Source: Apostichopus japonicus
Lineage: Eukaryota > Echinodermata > Holothuroidea > Aspidochirotida > Stichopodidae
Assembly: GCF_037975245.1 (NCBI RefSeq)
Contig: NC_092567.1
Coordinates: 15,369,876 to 15,433,875 of the forward strand
Direction: 5' to 3'
DNA length: 64,000 nt
Shown here: positions 29,244 to 41,192 of the stretch, piece after piece
How positions within the stretch are numbered: position 1 is the first letter of the stretch
Layout of the letters: each line of letters opens with the position of its first letter
The notes under the pieces: generated by a model
What the model was told of the DNA's origin: nothing
The model's database searches: none
Seen by the model: the letters and a program-made list of their open reading frames with translations, nothing else
Program-made: the position numbers and the translations under genes

Positions 29244-32176
29244 GAATGTGTAGCAAGTGGTATGACAGATATATAGTAAATAAATAAAGAATAAAGCACC
29301 AGAAAACTTCCACTTCACGACCGGTTTCGTCCTTTGGGACTCATCATGCGAAGGTAGGAATCGAACCCCAGGATCTTGTGATTCTACTGAATCACTGTGG
29401 TCGAGTGGTGCGGACTTCGGTCTGTGATATATATAATAATAAACTAAATAAATCATAAAATAATTATAACAATAAAAATAATGTATTTTGTTTGATTTCC
29501 ACAGTACCTAATAACAACATTGTGGATGTAGATGTAGAGTGGTACTTGGCAGATGCAGATAAATTCGGTGATACATTATTATGATCTTCATCATCATCAT
29601 CATCATCTTTATCCTCAACATCACCACCACCATCATCATCATCATCATCACCACCATCGTCGTCGTAGATTGATCGAATCGACAAAACATGAATATGCAT
29701 TCTAATATAATTTACTAAGTAACATTAATAAGATGCAAACTGGGAGAAGTCTCACATCCATTGACCGATTGCAGAGACGAGAGAGCTTAGAATCATACGG
29801 AACGGGTGGGGCTGGTGTAAAGCAAAACGGATTTACATTGGTCATGTGCATATCATATATGTACTGTGAATGGTTAGTTTCTTCTCCGTTGAGGTTTTGC
29901 ACACATTGTAGGACTTCATAATTTAGCATGGAGTGGGGAAGGTGAAAAGAGAAATGGATACCGATACATTTATTAAACGGTTTAAATCCACGCTGTGGAA
30001 ACTGCATTTCGGTTCCTCTGTTGTGTCATGAAATATGGCGGGTTTATGGGAGGGGAGGCGGGGGGGGGGGGGAGAAAGTTACATGCTCCTGCTCGCTACC
30101 TCCATTGATATTCAGCGTGGCCATAACTGATTATTTTCTCCCCTTTATCTTTGAAGACCCAGAAAGGGAATGTCCCTTGTCCATTGAGAAGGAGCAGTTG
30201 ACAATACCAACAGAGCGATTCTTAATAGCACTTGCTAGTTTCCCAAGATCTGGCAACAGGTTTACTCGGCAAAACATCTATAAGGTAACTTTGCAAAACA
30301 AACAGGCATATAATGAAGGTAAGAAAAGAGACGTAATTCTCGTAATATCATTGTGAACATTATTGTCGTTGATACCACCCTTTCTGTTATCGAAAAGATT
30401 TTCGATTCGCATATAGCCTTGATCTTTAGATAAAGCCGAGGAGGTCAGCCGTATAGAACACTCTGAACAGTGTGGTGCACGACGTCACCATAACCGACAT
30501 GGACTTCGTTCGATTGACCTGTTGTACACAAAGAGCTCTGTTGCACTGCTGCACGAAGTCTTTTGTTTTGCACAATGCTGTTAACAGACCCCTTGTGCGC
30601 TTTCACGCATGACCTGCTGTACTAATACTGTCAAATTTTAAGTTAAAAAATAAAATAAAACTGTTAGCAAACTGCTTATCGACTAGAGAGCCTGTGTAAG
30701 AGAATGTGTAAAAGTTTTAAGTTTGCTAGCAGACATGTACACCTCCTGCATGTCGGATGCTATTGCATGCGGCTGAACTTTAATACTCCCGTACAGATCG
30801 TGAAAGCAGCACAGCTGCACGCAGACATGCGCTGAGAAGCTCACTGGTCTGATATAGAGTGGTTGCTCTTGAAGTAATTACGTTATATTACAGGAAGATA
30901 TAAGAACCTATAATAAAATTAATAATCACGATTCCCGGGAGATAAGTGTGCATGAAGGTTGCACAGCTTTACGCAGACCTATTTGGAGATGTTGGTTCTG
31001 AACTAGAACAATTGATCCTGGCCTTATTATGTTACAGCAACAAGACAATAGTCTGTCCAATTGATTTATTTCAGCTCATGCTCTATTTCACCTCTATATT
31101 CCCGTTTTTGATATTTTGTTTTGGGTTCTTTGTCTCCATATACAGTACATGGTCTTGACATTAATGACACCGAACCAGATCGTATATGCTACAAGACGCA
31201 TTCGCACGGTTTGAAATACATAAAGTTCTATACAGGTGGCGCCATTTTGTTGTTGAGGAATCCTCGTGACGCGGTTGTGTCATATTTCTTTTTCACTTAC
31301 TCCGACACGGGGCAGCACGACAAGGAAACCGTTAAACAATGGATTAGAACAAATGACAGTAAGTATCAGGTTTTATATGAACGGCGGGTTTGTGGGGTGG
31401 AGCGGTCCGGGATGGGTTGGTGACGGGCGTTGTCTGGGGCGCATACTATGCAGAATGGGGGAAAGAATACTGAAAAATAGTTCATGATAAACGTTACAGA
31501 AATGACACCAGCAAAGATTTGGGACTGAACTGACCGATTCGGAACCGAAAAGGACTTAATAAAAGATACACACACAGCAACAACAATTAATCAAGAACAA
31601 AAACACACCAACGAATCACACACTAGTATAACAGATAAAGATGAAGAAAAAAAAAAAACACGAGAAACTAGACACGAAGAATAAAACGATTCTCTAGGTT
31701 AAAATTTCAATTCTCTGAAAATGTTTCATCGACAAAGCAACTTAGTTTATACTTTGATTGATTTCCTAATGAGATTGATTTCCTAATAAATAACCACATG
31801 TTTAAGAATCTCTTTTGGTCCCTCTCCTCACGCAGCTATTTGGACCAACTTTACCGGAAGAGCGCTTTTGAAATGGCGACAAACCAATTTACACTGGATC
31901 AACTATGGCCACAGAGTCATGATATCATACACAGAGGATATCAGGAAGAATGCCGTACGGGAGCTAGCCAGAATGATAATCTTTGTCGGACAGATGGTAC
32001 CGTTAGATTTCTTGCAGTGTACACTATTTACATTCCCATGGATATCAAGAAAACATTTAGATTTTGAGCCGCCGCTCCCGGAAGGACTAATGAAACGATA
32101 CATAGATGAGGTGAACAATACATTATTGAGCAAAGGCGCGAGGCCGCTGCCTACATACCCGTCCACGTATTTGTGA
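28438..32176 (+). CDS. WSCD-like type II membrane sulfotransferase, gene 4
   Basis: Coding exons are 28438-28657, 29505-29567, 30157-30318, 31146-31358 and 31836-32176. All introns are phase 1; the sum is 999 nt, 332 residues. The acceptor TTATTTTAG precedes the start by a few bases. Met9 and Met13 are alternative starts. Residues about 14-30 are a signal-anchor. The phosphosulfate loop is SFPRSGNRF (122-130) and the 3'-phosphate motif is RNPRDAVVS (Arg186, Ser194). The last exon ([18 protein letters not shown] ... [10 protein letters not shown]) is nearly identical to gene 1's and clearly apart from genes 2 and 3, giving two subgroups. The exon-2 donor is the weak GTGATA. Upstream sequence is a gypsy remnant, so its promoter or first exon may derive from it. 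Acceptor substrate unknown. Confidence 0.87.
28992..29240. repeat. (TA)n microsatellite complex
   Basis: About 250 bp of TA with TG, CA and TT interruptions in intron 1 of gene 4. Its long strand-symmetric runs could form a large hairpin. Confidence 0.95.
29300..29420 (-). ncRNA. tRNA-derived SINE-like fragment with a hammerhead ribozyme motif
   Basis: On the minus strand at 29353-29313 the order is CTTCGC, ATGATGA, stem GTCC-CAAA-GGAC, GAAA, palindrome ACCGGT, C, GTGAAG. These are the parts of a hammerhead: helix I CTTCGC/GTGAAG (one G-U), helix II GTCC/GGAC, GAAA core, and a palindromic helix III as in dimer-acting hammerheads. Position 3 is A where the active core has C, so this copy is probably inactive. 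Immediately 5' is a pol III B-box-like GGTTCGATTCC (29368-29358). On the opposite strand, TGGTCGAGTGG (29399-29409) resembles an A box. It lies in intron 1 of gene 4. Confidence 0.6.
29583..29670 (+). repeat. (CAT)n-rich imperfect trinucleotide repeat
   Basis: CATCAT runs with CAC and CGT interruptions in intron 2 of gene 4, starting 15 bp after the exon-2 donor. Confidence 0.85.
30655..30712. repeat. Fragment shared with the hammerhead element at 58.4 kb
   Basis: GCAAACTGCTTATCGACTAG and AGAGCCTGTGTAAGAGAATG recur with small changes at 58378-58420, where they directly adjoin the hammerhead-like motif. Here the hammerhead part is missing. It is in intron 3 of gene 4. Confidence 0.75.
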
Positions 32177-32309
32177 GAAACAAACGTTTATCGCTTCAAC
32201 CAATGGAAATCCAGCTCTTCACTTACGTCATAGGATACTTCGGTAATGTGAGCAAACAAATTCAATCATATTAAACATGTTGACCTAACACTCGGTTGCA
32301 CAATCTGTA
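31683..32309 (+). repeat. Segmental duplication, copy 2
   Basis: Partner of bases 6-574. It includes the end of the last intron, the last exon and about 130 bp of 3' flank of gene 4. A 13-bp repeat, TTGATTTCCTAAT, is duplicated in this copy's intron. Confidence 0.85.
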
Positions 32310-33430
32310 AAAAGCAGCATTCCGTCAATGGAGTTAAAGATTAACCCGACGTCCACCGTTGGTGACACTCTGACCAGCTGCTTCTGACGGGTCGAACTAT
32401 CGATACAACCAACATCGAGACCACGGCAGAGTTTAAAACTAATTGTCGTGTTATTGTTTTCCCTCTATGTTGCTTATAAGTTTCCGTACTTCAACTTTTT
32501 ATTTTTATTATTAACATGCGTTGTAGTTACTTGAAGAGCTCTTTGCAACCTTGCAGTTTATTTAATATTCTAACGTATAACGTTATCCATTGGAGATGTA
32601 GGTATGTTGTTGATTTGTTGCTTGTCAACGTTTCTTTAGCTGTATATTTAATAAGGGAGTGTAAAGTAGAATTAACCAGCATATTATTTGTATCGCGGCT
32701 AGGCTACTATGTTGGGGATTGTTTATACGTGGTTCTGATTGGTAAGGCCTGTGAGCTCGTTCTTAGTTATGACCAGATACTGGTCGAAAGATGTATACAG
32801 TTGCTATTAACCTACTTTCTACTAGTATACCCTAAGTTGTGTGTATATGCTAAGTTATAAGTTGAACTAGAAGTTACGGGTTCTGGTTGGCTGAATATTT
32901 CTTCCTATGTTTTAAGGCCACTGAATGTTTTGTCAAATGTAATGTACGGATGCCCTTTAGTGCCGAAAGTTTTAAACACCTACTTAAAGGTTACATGATA
33001 CTTCAGTTGGGCTTATTTGTCACCGTTTTAGGGGGAAAAACTGGTAACCATGTTGTCGCAGGATTTTCTAACTATTAAGTATGCTTTATGCTACTAGTTA
33101 CACTATTTTCTTCCTTTTTTCCTTTCAGAAATCTTACACAGTTGTTGAATAGTTTATCAATAAAAGAAAGACGACATTGCAGCAACGTGTCATAGACATC
33201 ACTTTTCTAATCGATTTATTAACATCGATTTCACAACACTAGTTATTCCACCAATACGCCTAATTTACATACAATGCTATTCATACAGTTCCCATAACTA
33301 TGACTGAGTTCTCTTCAACGAATGCTGATACAACAATACATGCTGAAACTACTATGAAAACTACAACACATATTCCCAAAGCGCCAATACACGTCTCACT
33401 TTTGAATCGGCAACCAGCATTCCTTCACTG
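32310..33430. other. Intergenic after gene 4
   Basis: No gene recognised. There are open frames of about 60-115 codons with no family resemblance. An AATAAA lies at 33160-33165. Confidence 0.4.
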
Positions 33431-33438
33431 ATGGGAAT

Positions 33439-35399
33439 TTGGATCCCAGCTTTCGATTTTTAAGGCTTCCAACTCGCGTTAAATTGTTTTACAAACGAAA
33501 ATGGAAGACTAGTGAACTAACAGTAGTTACATGCAGTCCTAACTGTAATGCCCATCAAGTTTGCGATGCCTTCAAGTTGAAGTGCATCCAACTTGTCGGT
33601 AGCGAAGGTTATCCCTCAACAGGGAGTAAGTGCAAACGAATTCCATCTGCAACTATTCGAGTACCAAGTAACAAGTCATACTCTGAGAGTTTTGTTATCG
33701 AAGTGACTGCGAACTCTTCCAATTCTAGTTTGATAACATTTCGGGATGTTACAGATTGCTTACCCATGCGTTTTCGGTCTATTTGGACGAGAAAAACCTA
33801 TCACCAGAACAGGTGCTTAAACGAACAGAAATGCTGCACAGTTCAAAATGGGTTATACTTCAAATGAATTATAGTTGAGAGCTTTTAAACGTCTAACAAC
33901 TCTGATTTTCTGAGTCATTGTAAGTCCTATCTAGGTTTTGTACAAATAGTAGTGTAATACAATTCTTCTTTATTTGGAACGGAGCTTACATCAACATACC
34001 CATGTGAACCTTCTCGGTTTTACAAATATTAATGGCATCAAATGGGCTCAGATTCAATGACCCTTCAGACGTTTTCTATTTTTCCGACTTAAAAGTTCGC
34101 GTTTCATATATGTTTAGCCAGTTCAAATGCTGAACAATTTACGAAAGGGGAATTATCCATCCCAAAATGCAAGCGTTTGTACAAAGAACCGACCCCGGCG
34201 CCCTGCCCGACAACTACTCGTGACATATCGGATTTTACGCGAGATGAAAGCAATAACTCCACACTGGTGTTGTCATAATGTTCCCACCTGGAACATGGGG
34301 TTGAATATGTACAATTCACACACAAAAAATGGAGATAGACATCAATTATAGCGCAAAGCTACATCTCTAATTTATTGTAAGTCTCTACTTGAAAGGGTAT
34401 TAAAAATAATCGGACAAGAGTATAAGAAAAGACTACATCTCTGTATCATAAGCTGTAGTCCACCTTCTATCAGAGTAATTCACTAATACACTCTCCCCTT
34501 CTTTCGTCTTCCTAACCTCTCGTCCCCAACAGGTCTTGACTTGTTCTTCCCCAGATAAACTAAAATAGAACAATAGTGTCTTTTTTGACCATGTGATGCA
34601 TCATGCATCTAAACAAGGGCGAGTCATAGATCCAGGTCAATGGTCACTGGATTGTTACTATGGGCAGTTAAAACAATAGTGTCTCTGTGACCATGTGATG
34701 CACCATGCATCTAAACAAGGGTGAATAATAGACCCATGTCAAATGTCACTGGATTGTTACTATGGGCAGTTGTTCATCTTCTGCCCACCAAGGAGAAAAC
34801 CACGGAAGCCCTTTAGGTGATACATCTTTACAGGTGTATAAAGTCAACAATTCAAAGCGATTCTCTTCGGGTACTTATGCCACCCATTCCAATGGAACCA
34901 TTACCCTGAGTAACATTTCCCAAGGAAAATCCCTGGATATTCTGAGGGGTTGCAAATTTCCCTCAACGTTGGGATGCCATTCTCAATTTGCGCAATTTTG
35001 CTTACTCTTCTGGCTACTGCGTCTTTCCTTCGTTAAGGACCAGGATGGCTAACATTATAACAATGGTCCTTTGTGCTGTTCTAGCGAAAGGACAGAAACT
35101 GTTCTTACTTGCAGCATCGGCAGCCAGAAATCCAACGTTTTGTTCTTTAATAGCCGGACTTTTTCCTGGTTAACTATCTTTTCGCTAACCTCTGCGTTAG
35201 GATTTGAAACACATCAAACGTTCTGTACTAGCAAAGTGAGGTTACATGGGAGAATTCCTTCCCGCAAATCAATCGTACATTATCTATCGCTCTGCTTCGT
35301 TGGGCCTGATGTTATCAGTTTGGCTTTGCTGACACTCCATATCTTGTTCGGCGATGCTCTTGAAATCACCTATGGCACAAATAATGCCGCCTGTTCGAT
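33439..35399 (+). pseudogene. Adhesion-family GPCR pseudogene, ectodomain and TM1-TM4
   Basis: A Cys-rich segment (CSPNCNAHQVC with further Cys, 33439-33867) is followed at about 34930 by SLNVGMPFSICAILLTLLA (TM1). After a frameshift comes LRTRMANIITMVLCAVL and KGQKLFLLAA, PTFCSLIAGL (TM2 to the start of TM3). After another shift FSWLTIFSLTSALGFETHQ (TM3) and PDVISLALLTLHILFGDAL, EITYGTNNA (TM4 and extracellular loop 2) follow. This order is that of adhesion/secretin-type receptors. At least two frameshifts and a stop make it non-functional. A hAT-like fragment interrupts it at 35400, and TM6-TM7 reappear at 37384. Linking the Cys-rich part to the receptor is inference. Confidence 0.6.
34569..34771 (+). 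repeat. 103-bp tandem duplication
   Basis: Two units starting AACAATAGTGTC at 34569 and 34672 share CATGTGATGCA, ATGCATCTAAACAAGGG and CACTGGATTGTTACTATGGG. They lie inside the GPCR pseudogene, upstream of TM1. Confidence 0.9.
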
Positions 35400-35746
35400 C
35401 TGTGGCGGAGCAAGGGGTATTGGTCAAGGGGGACGAGAATGGTCTGTAGGGGCGCTTTCAACACTATCTAAGCGGAGCGCCATCACAGGTTGGCGTTGAG
35501 CGCACAGATTTTTTTTATGTAAAGATACTTCCTAGATCGCCGGAAATGACCCTTTCCTGGCCTTGCTAATTTGCAGATAAACGAAGAACAAATAGGTGTC
35601 ATCGCCAACAAAATATGACAAATGTCAATAGGTAGATGAGAGCGCTATAAAAAAGTAATTAATCGCGAATAAGTCAAAAGTGGTAACAAGCTGAAAAGGG
35701 CGCCAGCAGTCCATTTGAGTCCGTCGGGGGGGGGGGGGGCATCCCC
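35400..35746 (-). mobile_element. Truncated hAT-like element, inverted copy of 9477-9903
   Basis: It matches the right two thirds of the 9477-9903 element in reverse: TGTGGCGGAGC, GGTATTGGTCAAGGGGG, GGCGCTTTCAACACTATCTA, and CCATTTGAGTCCGTC before the G run. The other terminus is missing. It begins exactly where the GPCR reading frame is lost. Confidence 0.8.
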
Positions 35747-35813
35747 TGATTCAGAAAAAACTCCCAGCCTCCCGGGATTTGTTCCTTATAAATATTTGTG
35801 TAAAATAAGTCGG

Positions 35814-35850
35814 CCTGACGTTTCGATTCTAGCAGAATCTTCTTCAGAGG
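35814..35850 (-). ncRNA. Hammerhead-like motif 3' of the Penelope-like element
   Basis: On the minus strand the parts in order are CCT, core CTGAAGA, one extra A, stem GATTCT-GCT-AGAATC, GAAA, CGTC, AGG. CCT/AGG forms helix I, GATTCT/AGAATC helix II, and the ACGT palindrome a minimal helix III with cleavage expected after the final C. The copy at 58426-58462 has GATCCT/AGGATC, a compensatory change that supports the stem. Hammerheads are known from Penelope-like elements. The extra A next to helix II is non-standard, so activity is uncertain. Confidence 0.65.
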
Positions 35851-36163
35851 CTAAATGACAAGTAACAGTAACAGAAGGGACGAAACACGCACAGAATACA
35901 GACAGGTTAATGAGCACGGTGAACACAATGAGATAGATGTGAGGGCATTAGTAGACAAGGGATGGAGAGAAGAAAGCAACAGGGGAAAAGGAGAGGTAGG
36001 AGATAATTAGTGGAGGGACAAAGAGAGGATTAAAGGAACGGGGTAGGGAATAAACTGGAGAAGGACAAATACAGAAAGGTGTGGAGAAAAAAGGAGTGGA
36101 AGAGAGCTGTGAGAAGAAGAGTGAAGGGGGGGGGGGGGAGGGAACAAGGGGACAGAAGAAAAG

Positions 36164-37230
36164 TTAGTCATGTCCTTCCTGAATGTTGAGCCCATGAGGT
36201 TGAATGTTGCAAAGGCGTTGCATCCACAGCCTCTCTCTGCTGATTCGTACTAGGTCAGGACGGCTACCTAAGGATTCAATCCCCTGTAGGGACATGTCGT
36301 TAATGGTATGGTTGGGAAGGTTAAAATGTTCTCCAACTGGGGTTGCAGTCTTCATGGTGTTGACTGTGGATCTGTTACCATAGAATCGCTTCTTGAGGGT
36401 GGTTTTGGTTTCGCCAACATACTGGATGCCTCAAACTCTACAAGAGATCAGATAGATTACATTGGTGGTTGTGCAAGTGATGTGACCCTTAGTCTTGTGT
36501 GTGAGTTGCATGCTGTGGCTGGTGGTGGAATTGGTTTCAACAATGTGGTGGCTGCAGACGATGCATCTCGAAGTACGATCACATTTGAAAGTACCATGCT
36601 GAATTGGTGTAGGGTTAGAAGTTAGAGGTGGAACAGCAGCACGCACAAGAAGGTCTCGTAGGTTGCGTGGTCGTCTGTAGGCGATGGTGGGTTTTTCAGG
36701 GACGGCTCGTTGGAGTCTCGCTGAAGTGAGGAGAATGTTGTGGTTGTTAGACGTGATTTTCTGAAGGGGAGGAAGATTTGGGTGGAAAGTAACAACCAGG
36801 GGCAGCTTGTTGTCGCAATCTCGTCTCTTTTTGTCCAAAGTAGATGATCTGGAAAGGGAGCGGACTCTCTGAATGGCTTCTCGCACCCTTCTGGCACTAT
36901 GGCCCCTGGCAGTAAGGTGTTTTTCCAAAGCATCTGTATGGCGAATGAAAGAGGAATTGTTAGAGCAAATGCGACGAAGACGAAGTGCTCGACTGTTGGC
37001 AATTCCAGACTTGCAGTGACGGGGATGGCAGCTTGAAGAATGGAGATACTGGTGTATGTCTGTGTGCTTGGTGTATAAGTCTGTAGAGAGAGAGAACCGT
37101 GTTCCTTGCGAACATTCACATCGAGAAAGTTAACCTGTTGGTGAAAGTAATCAGAGGTGAATTTGATGGTGCTGTGGAAAGAATTGATGTGACTGATGAA
37201 GGTGAGCAGGCTATCCTTATTAAATTTGTA
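36164..37230 (-). pseudogene. Penelope-like retroelement, RT C-terminus plus GIY-YIG endonuclease
   Basis: Minus-strand frames give FLDVNVRKEHGSLS, a frameshift, then YTKHTDIHQYLHSSSCHP, KSGIANSRALRLRRICS (the RT thumb of Penelope-like elements). A linker follows with HGTFKCDRTSRCIVCSH, then NVIYLISCRV-stop-GIQYVGET ... KKRFYGNRS (GIY-YIG nuclease), ending IQEGHD. Two lesions are seen. One is an apparent 2-bp CT expansion in a CT run near 37090. The other is a TGA at about 36429-36431 where the CRxC motif expects Cys. It is 5'-truncated. The hammerhead-like motif lies about 310 bp 3' of the ORF end, as expected for a terminal repeat. Confidence 0.85.
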
Positions 37231-37383
37231 TGAAACAGCAAGATTGCAAAGACCAATCCGGATGAACCACCAAATAATGTTTGAGTGTTATCAGATGTTC
37301 TTATGTAAGACTAAATCATTTGCCTTGAATTGAAGCCGACAGAAATCCATTGCTCTCGCTTCGTCACACATTCATCAATTCGC

Positions 37384-37560
37384 ATTCTTCCCTTTTTTCT
37401 TCAGGTTTTCTTCATTCTTGGATGAACCTGGATCACCTGCATCGTAGCCTCGATCGCAAAGAAACCATGGCTCTGGTATATCTTCGTTATCCTAACATCC
37501 CTGCAAGGAGTGTTTATCTTCATAGCATTGATTGTCAAATATAAGATCTGAAAAAAATGT
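37384..37560 (+). pseudogene. Adhesion-family GPCR pseudogene, TM6-TM7 exon
   Basis: After a TTTTCTTCAG acceptor one frame reads VFFILG-stop-TWITCIVASI, then WLWYIFVILTSLQGVFIFIA and LIVKYKI-stop. SLQGxFIFI is the signature of TM7 in adhesion receptors. Two in-frame stops show inactivation. With the piece ending at 35399 it frames the inserted hAT and Penelope-like DNA; TM5 is not found. Confidence 0.7.
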
Positions 37561-37569
37561 GGAAGAATA

Positions 37570-40500
37570 AGCTACGGATGATCCCGGATAGCACCACATC
37601 GTCACCACCGGTACCACGACAGACGGCGATCTTAAATCGTGGCAATGGTGGAGAAAGTTCTCAAGAAGCCGTCACTTCTAGTACAGTAGTATGACTAGAA
37701 TAAAAAAGTATTGACGAAAATCTCAATCATATATACCCTCCGTGAATATTGTTGGAACTTGGGAACGGTTGTATCTCCATCATATTGTTAGTGTAGTACA
37801 GCACTGACAGGACGAATTTAGGCACAAAATTAATTTTGATATGGCGCACAACATTAAAAAAAATACCCCACAGTTGTTATCAGTCCAGGTTTGGTTTTCC
37901 TATTGCACTTTTAATTTTTGAGTAATGACACTTAGAACATCTGAGAGTCATTAATTAAAGCGACTGGATTATATAGTCTAAAACACAGATCATTAGGTCA
38001 GTTCACCAGATTCAAAACAAACCTTCAAAACATGGAATTTTATGCCCTCAAATGACATATTAACAAAAAAGTAGAAGTATGTCAAGGACAATAGGGGCTC
38101 AACGTCATCTAAGCACGCCTCGTTTGTTAATATGGCGTAACATCCTTTGGTAGCGTTTTAGAACTTATACAGAACAATGGATTAACATTAACATTTAGGC
38201 CTGCACTGAACAGCCGACGACAGCATTATCAATTTAGCCTTAAAGGTGCATTCCAGAGATTTAGCTTATTTCGAAGGTGAAATATCTTGAAATCCAGACT
38301 AGCTGTAAAAACGTAACTTGCATTCAAAATTGTCCTTTTCTTCCTTTGACTGTAATATATCTTTAACAAGGTTTCTCTATAGTGCAAAACTAGGTTTGTC
38401 ACACGATAAACCCAGAATATCAATGATAAAACCAGCATTTTTGACTGATTAAACAGGATTTCCAAGCTTACTTGATATATCAGTCAAAGTCCTGGTTTAT
38501 CATAAATGAAATGTGTTTAATTACAATGTATTGATATGGTAGGTCATGAATACAATATAATTTGGTTTGCAACTGGTTTTTCGTCTGTCAAATTTATGAG
38601 TTGGACAACTACACAAGTTATCTATGAGATAGCTGGGTTGAATCGACACAGCTTCAGTTATTCTCTCAAATATTTAGTATTACACTACTCACAAGTTTAT
38701 TATTGAAAAGATGACACAGATAACAGCAAATACCAAATCATCATTTATTGATATGTATAAGACAAAGAAGATAAGTAAAATATCTATTTCTCTCCTTTTT
38801 CAAATTATAACCCAAATGACTCCCTATCAATGAGGCACTCCAGTATTTCTATAGAGGTTGCGGTCATATCAGTCAGGACTCAGTCAGGGTCAGAACCACT
38901 CACCAACATGTGAACAGTCCGGATGCTGAACTTGTATACAAAAAATTGCTGGGTGATTAACTAGTTGAAGGTTCCATGTGCTCAGTTTAGCTCAATGAGA
39001 AGAAAGAGGGCTTTTAGAAAACACAAGGTATAATGGTAGGTACTTACAAAACAATTACTTTGACCTGACGCTTCAAAATGATATTTCAAAAGATCTCTTC
39101 CTAGGGGTTCCCTCACTTGTCCCCAAGTATTCTGTTTCCCTATCAGGTGTGTTCTATACAATGTGTCACAAATGTTCTTCTCACACAGACCAATCAACCC
39201 CTCCCACCCCCCCCCCCCCTGATCACACCCCCATCTGGTCCCTATTCCTCTCCCCACTGCTTTATATATCACAAATGCGAAGAGTGCCAATTCAATTACA
39301 TGACAAAGGCAACACAACCTTTGGAAACTAACTCCAGGACAGCGTATCCTCTGCTTCAAGTCGATATAACTTTCAGGAGTATCATTTGATATGTGTGTAA
39401 TTAACATATAAACCAGTTTGTTAATATGGAAGAAATCAAAATGGCCAAATTTCTTTTTTACTTTTCTACGACAAGAAAGCTGTGTCACTTTCCAAATGTC
39501 AACATTTGGCCGAATAAATACAGGATTTGATATTACTTGACCAGCTGCATCTGTCTCCTAGATATAATAGAGCTGTGGCAAAAAAAATACAAAGCATGCC
39601 AAAAAAAAAAAAAAATTGAATTACATTGATAATTTCAATATAGAGGTGACTCTTCAACATATTTAATATGTGCTCGAGCTGACAAAACCCACACCCAGCT
39701 TCCTCCAAGGAGCACAATCCATTTTTGGCACTGATGGAGAAATCACAGTCACATGTGGGGCTCGAGTAAAGATAGGACTTTCGGGAATCCATCCGTCGTG
39801 TTTCTCCTGGTTTGTCATGATACCTTGTTTTCGATCACCTCCAAGAGGTCATGGGCTCACTTCTTGAAACCTTGGCTCATGAAAGTTGTTCTCTTAGAGA
39901 CATACAAGGTCCTCTCTGTCCCTGCCTCTCTTTCCTCAGTTGATGGAATGATACAATAGCCATTCATAACTTGTCCATGTTGACTAATCTGAAGTTTTGT
40001 TTTCATTAAAGAATCTCAAAATGGATGAAAAGAAAACTTTATGAGAAGAGCTACCGACACTACGTACAAAAATCCTATGAATTTTCAGAGTTATATCCAG
40101 TTAATACAGGCAGTCAGGGTTCAATTTAGCTATAAGGGATCACATTGTGTTACCAGTATCAAAGACGATCAAATTCTTCATTCAAAAATTATATATAAAT
40201 TTCTCAAATATGGTGGAACCCCCCCCCCCCCAAAAATACACTCTAGTGAAGACATTTCAACACTTGGTCTCCATTTGTAATTTATGCGGGACCCAACAAG
40301 CAATTAACCCTGATATTGTTTCATAAGCTTTTCTCATGAGTAAGACCTGTCGTGATCAGATGAAAGACAAACAAATGTTGGTAATTAATTCAGGCAATTA
40401 ACATCCAAGATTACCATCAGATAAGCCAAATGCTTTGTGATGCCTTTGGGTTTTTGGGGTTTTGGTTTCTTCCAAAAGAGACCTGCATTGAATTCTGGCA

Positions 40501-41150
40501 AGGAATCGAAAAGGTGTAATTTTACTGAAAATTTGAGCCCAACATAAAATTTTTCTTCCAATTAATTCTTGCAATGTAAAACATTAATTATTTATGATCC
40601 CAGTATAGGACATTTATAATATTGAGGAATGATTGTTGTGTTGAGATGGATTAGGCTCAAGCGATGTAATACACAACCATTGAAAACATTAAATTCCTCT
40701 TTACATCAGAACATAACTGATCACATTCTCACGGATCTCTTGGTAAGAATGACAGGGGTGGATAACTACCAGTGACTTTTTACACCAGGGATGAGCCTTG
40801 GGGTGAAAAAAACTTTGCAAAAAAAGCAGTATAGGCTCCAGTGTGCATATGCTACAGTGTGTTAGGATAATAGTTGTTGTCCCCGAGGTGGAAAAGAAAT
40901 CACAGATATTCCGCGAATTCGCGGAAAAAGCTCATGCCTCTTACACAGATTGGTCACAGTGACACAGAGGTACAAAATACTATTACTGAGATCAGCTAGG
41001 TGGAGCTTCAGTGAGGTGCTTGAACCCATATGCATTCAGGATGCCCTCAGTGGAATATCTCCATGGTGGTATTTCCTGAGATTTTACCAACCTACCTAAT
41101 GACACATTTCCAACCTACAGAGCCACACTAAAGAATGTTGCTTTTTTTAT
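37570..41150. other. Intergenic between the GPCR pseudogene and MED18
   Basis: No gene recognised. Bases 37905-38300 show scattered similarity to 48090-48490 (ATTAAAGCGACTGGATTATA; CAATTTAGCCTTAAAGG), an old dispersed repeat. Short homopolymers lie at 39209-39220 (C), 39601-39615 (A) and 40219-40230 (C). The end nearest MED18 may include its 3' UTR. Confidence 0.45.
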
Positions 41151-41192
41151 AACTTATACTTGTGTCTAGGGCGTTTACCCTTTCAATTGATT

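Noticed and set aside
29397-29413. A functional tRNA gene at 29.4 kb
   Set aside because: A-box and B-box-like sequences are on opposite strands and no acceptor stem or complete cloverleaf can be drawn.
33439-33867. A stand-alone secreted Cys-rich protein
   Set aside because: It has no signal peptide in frame and lies upstream of GPCR TM remnants, so it is listed as part of that pseudogene, with low certainty.
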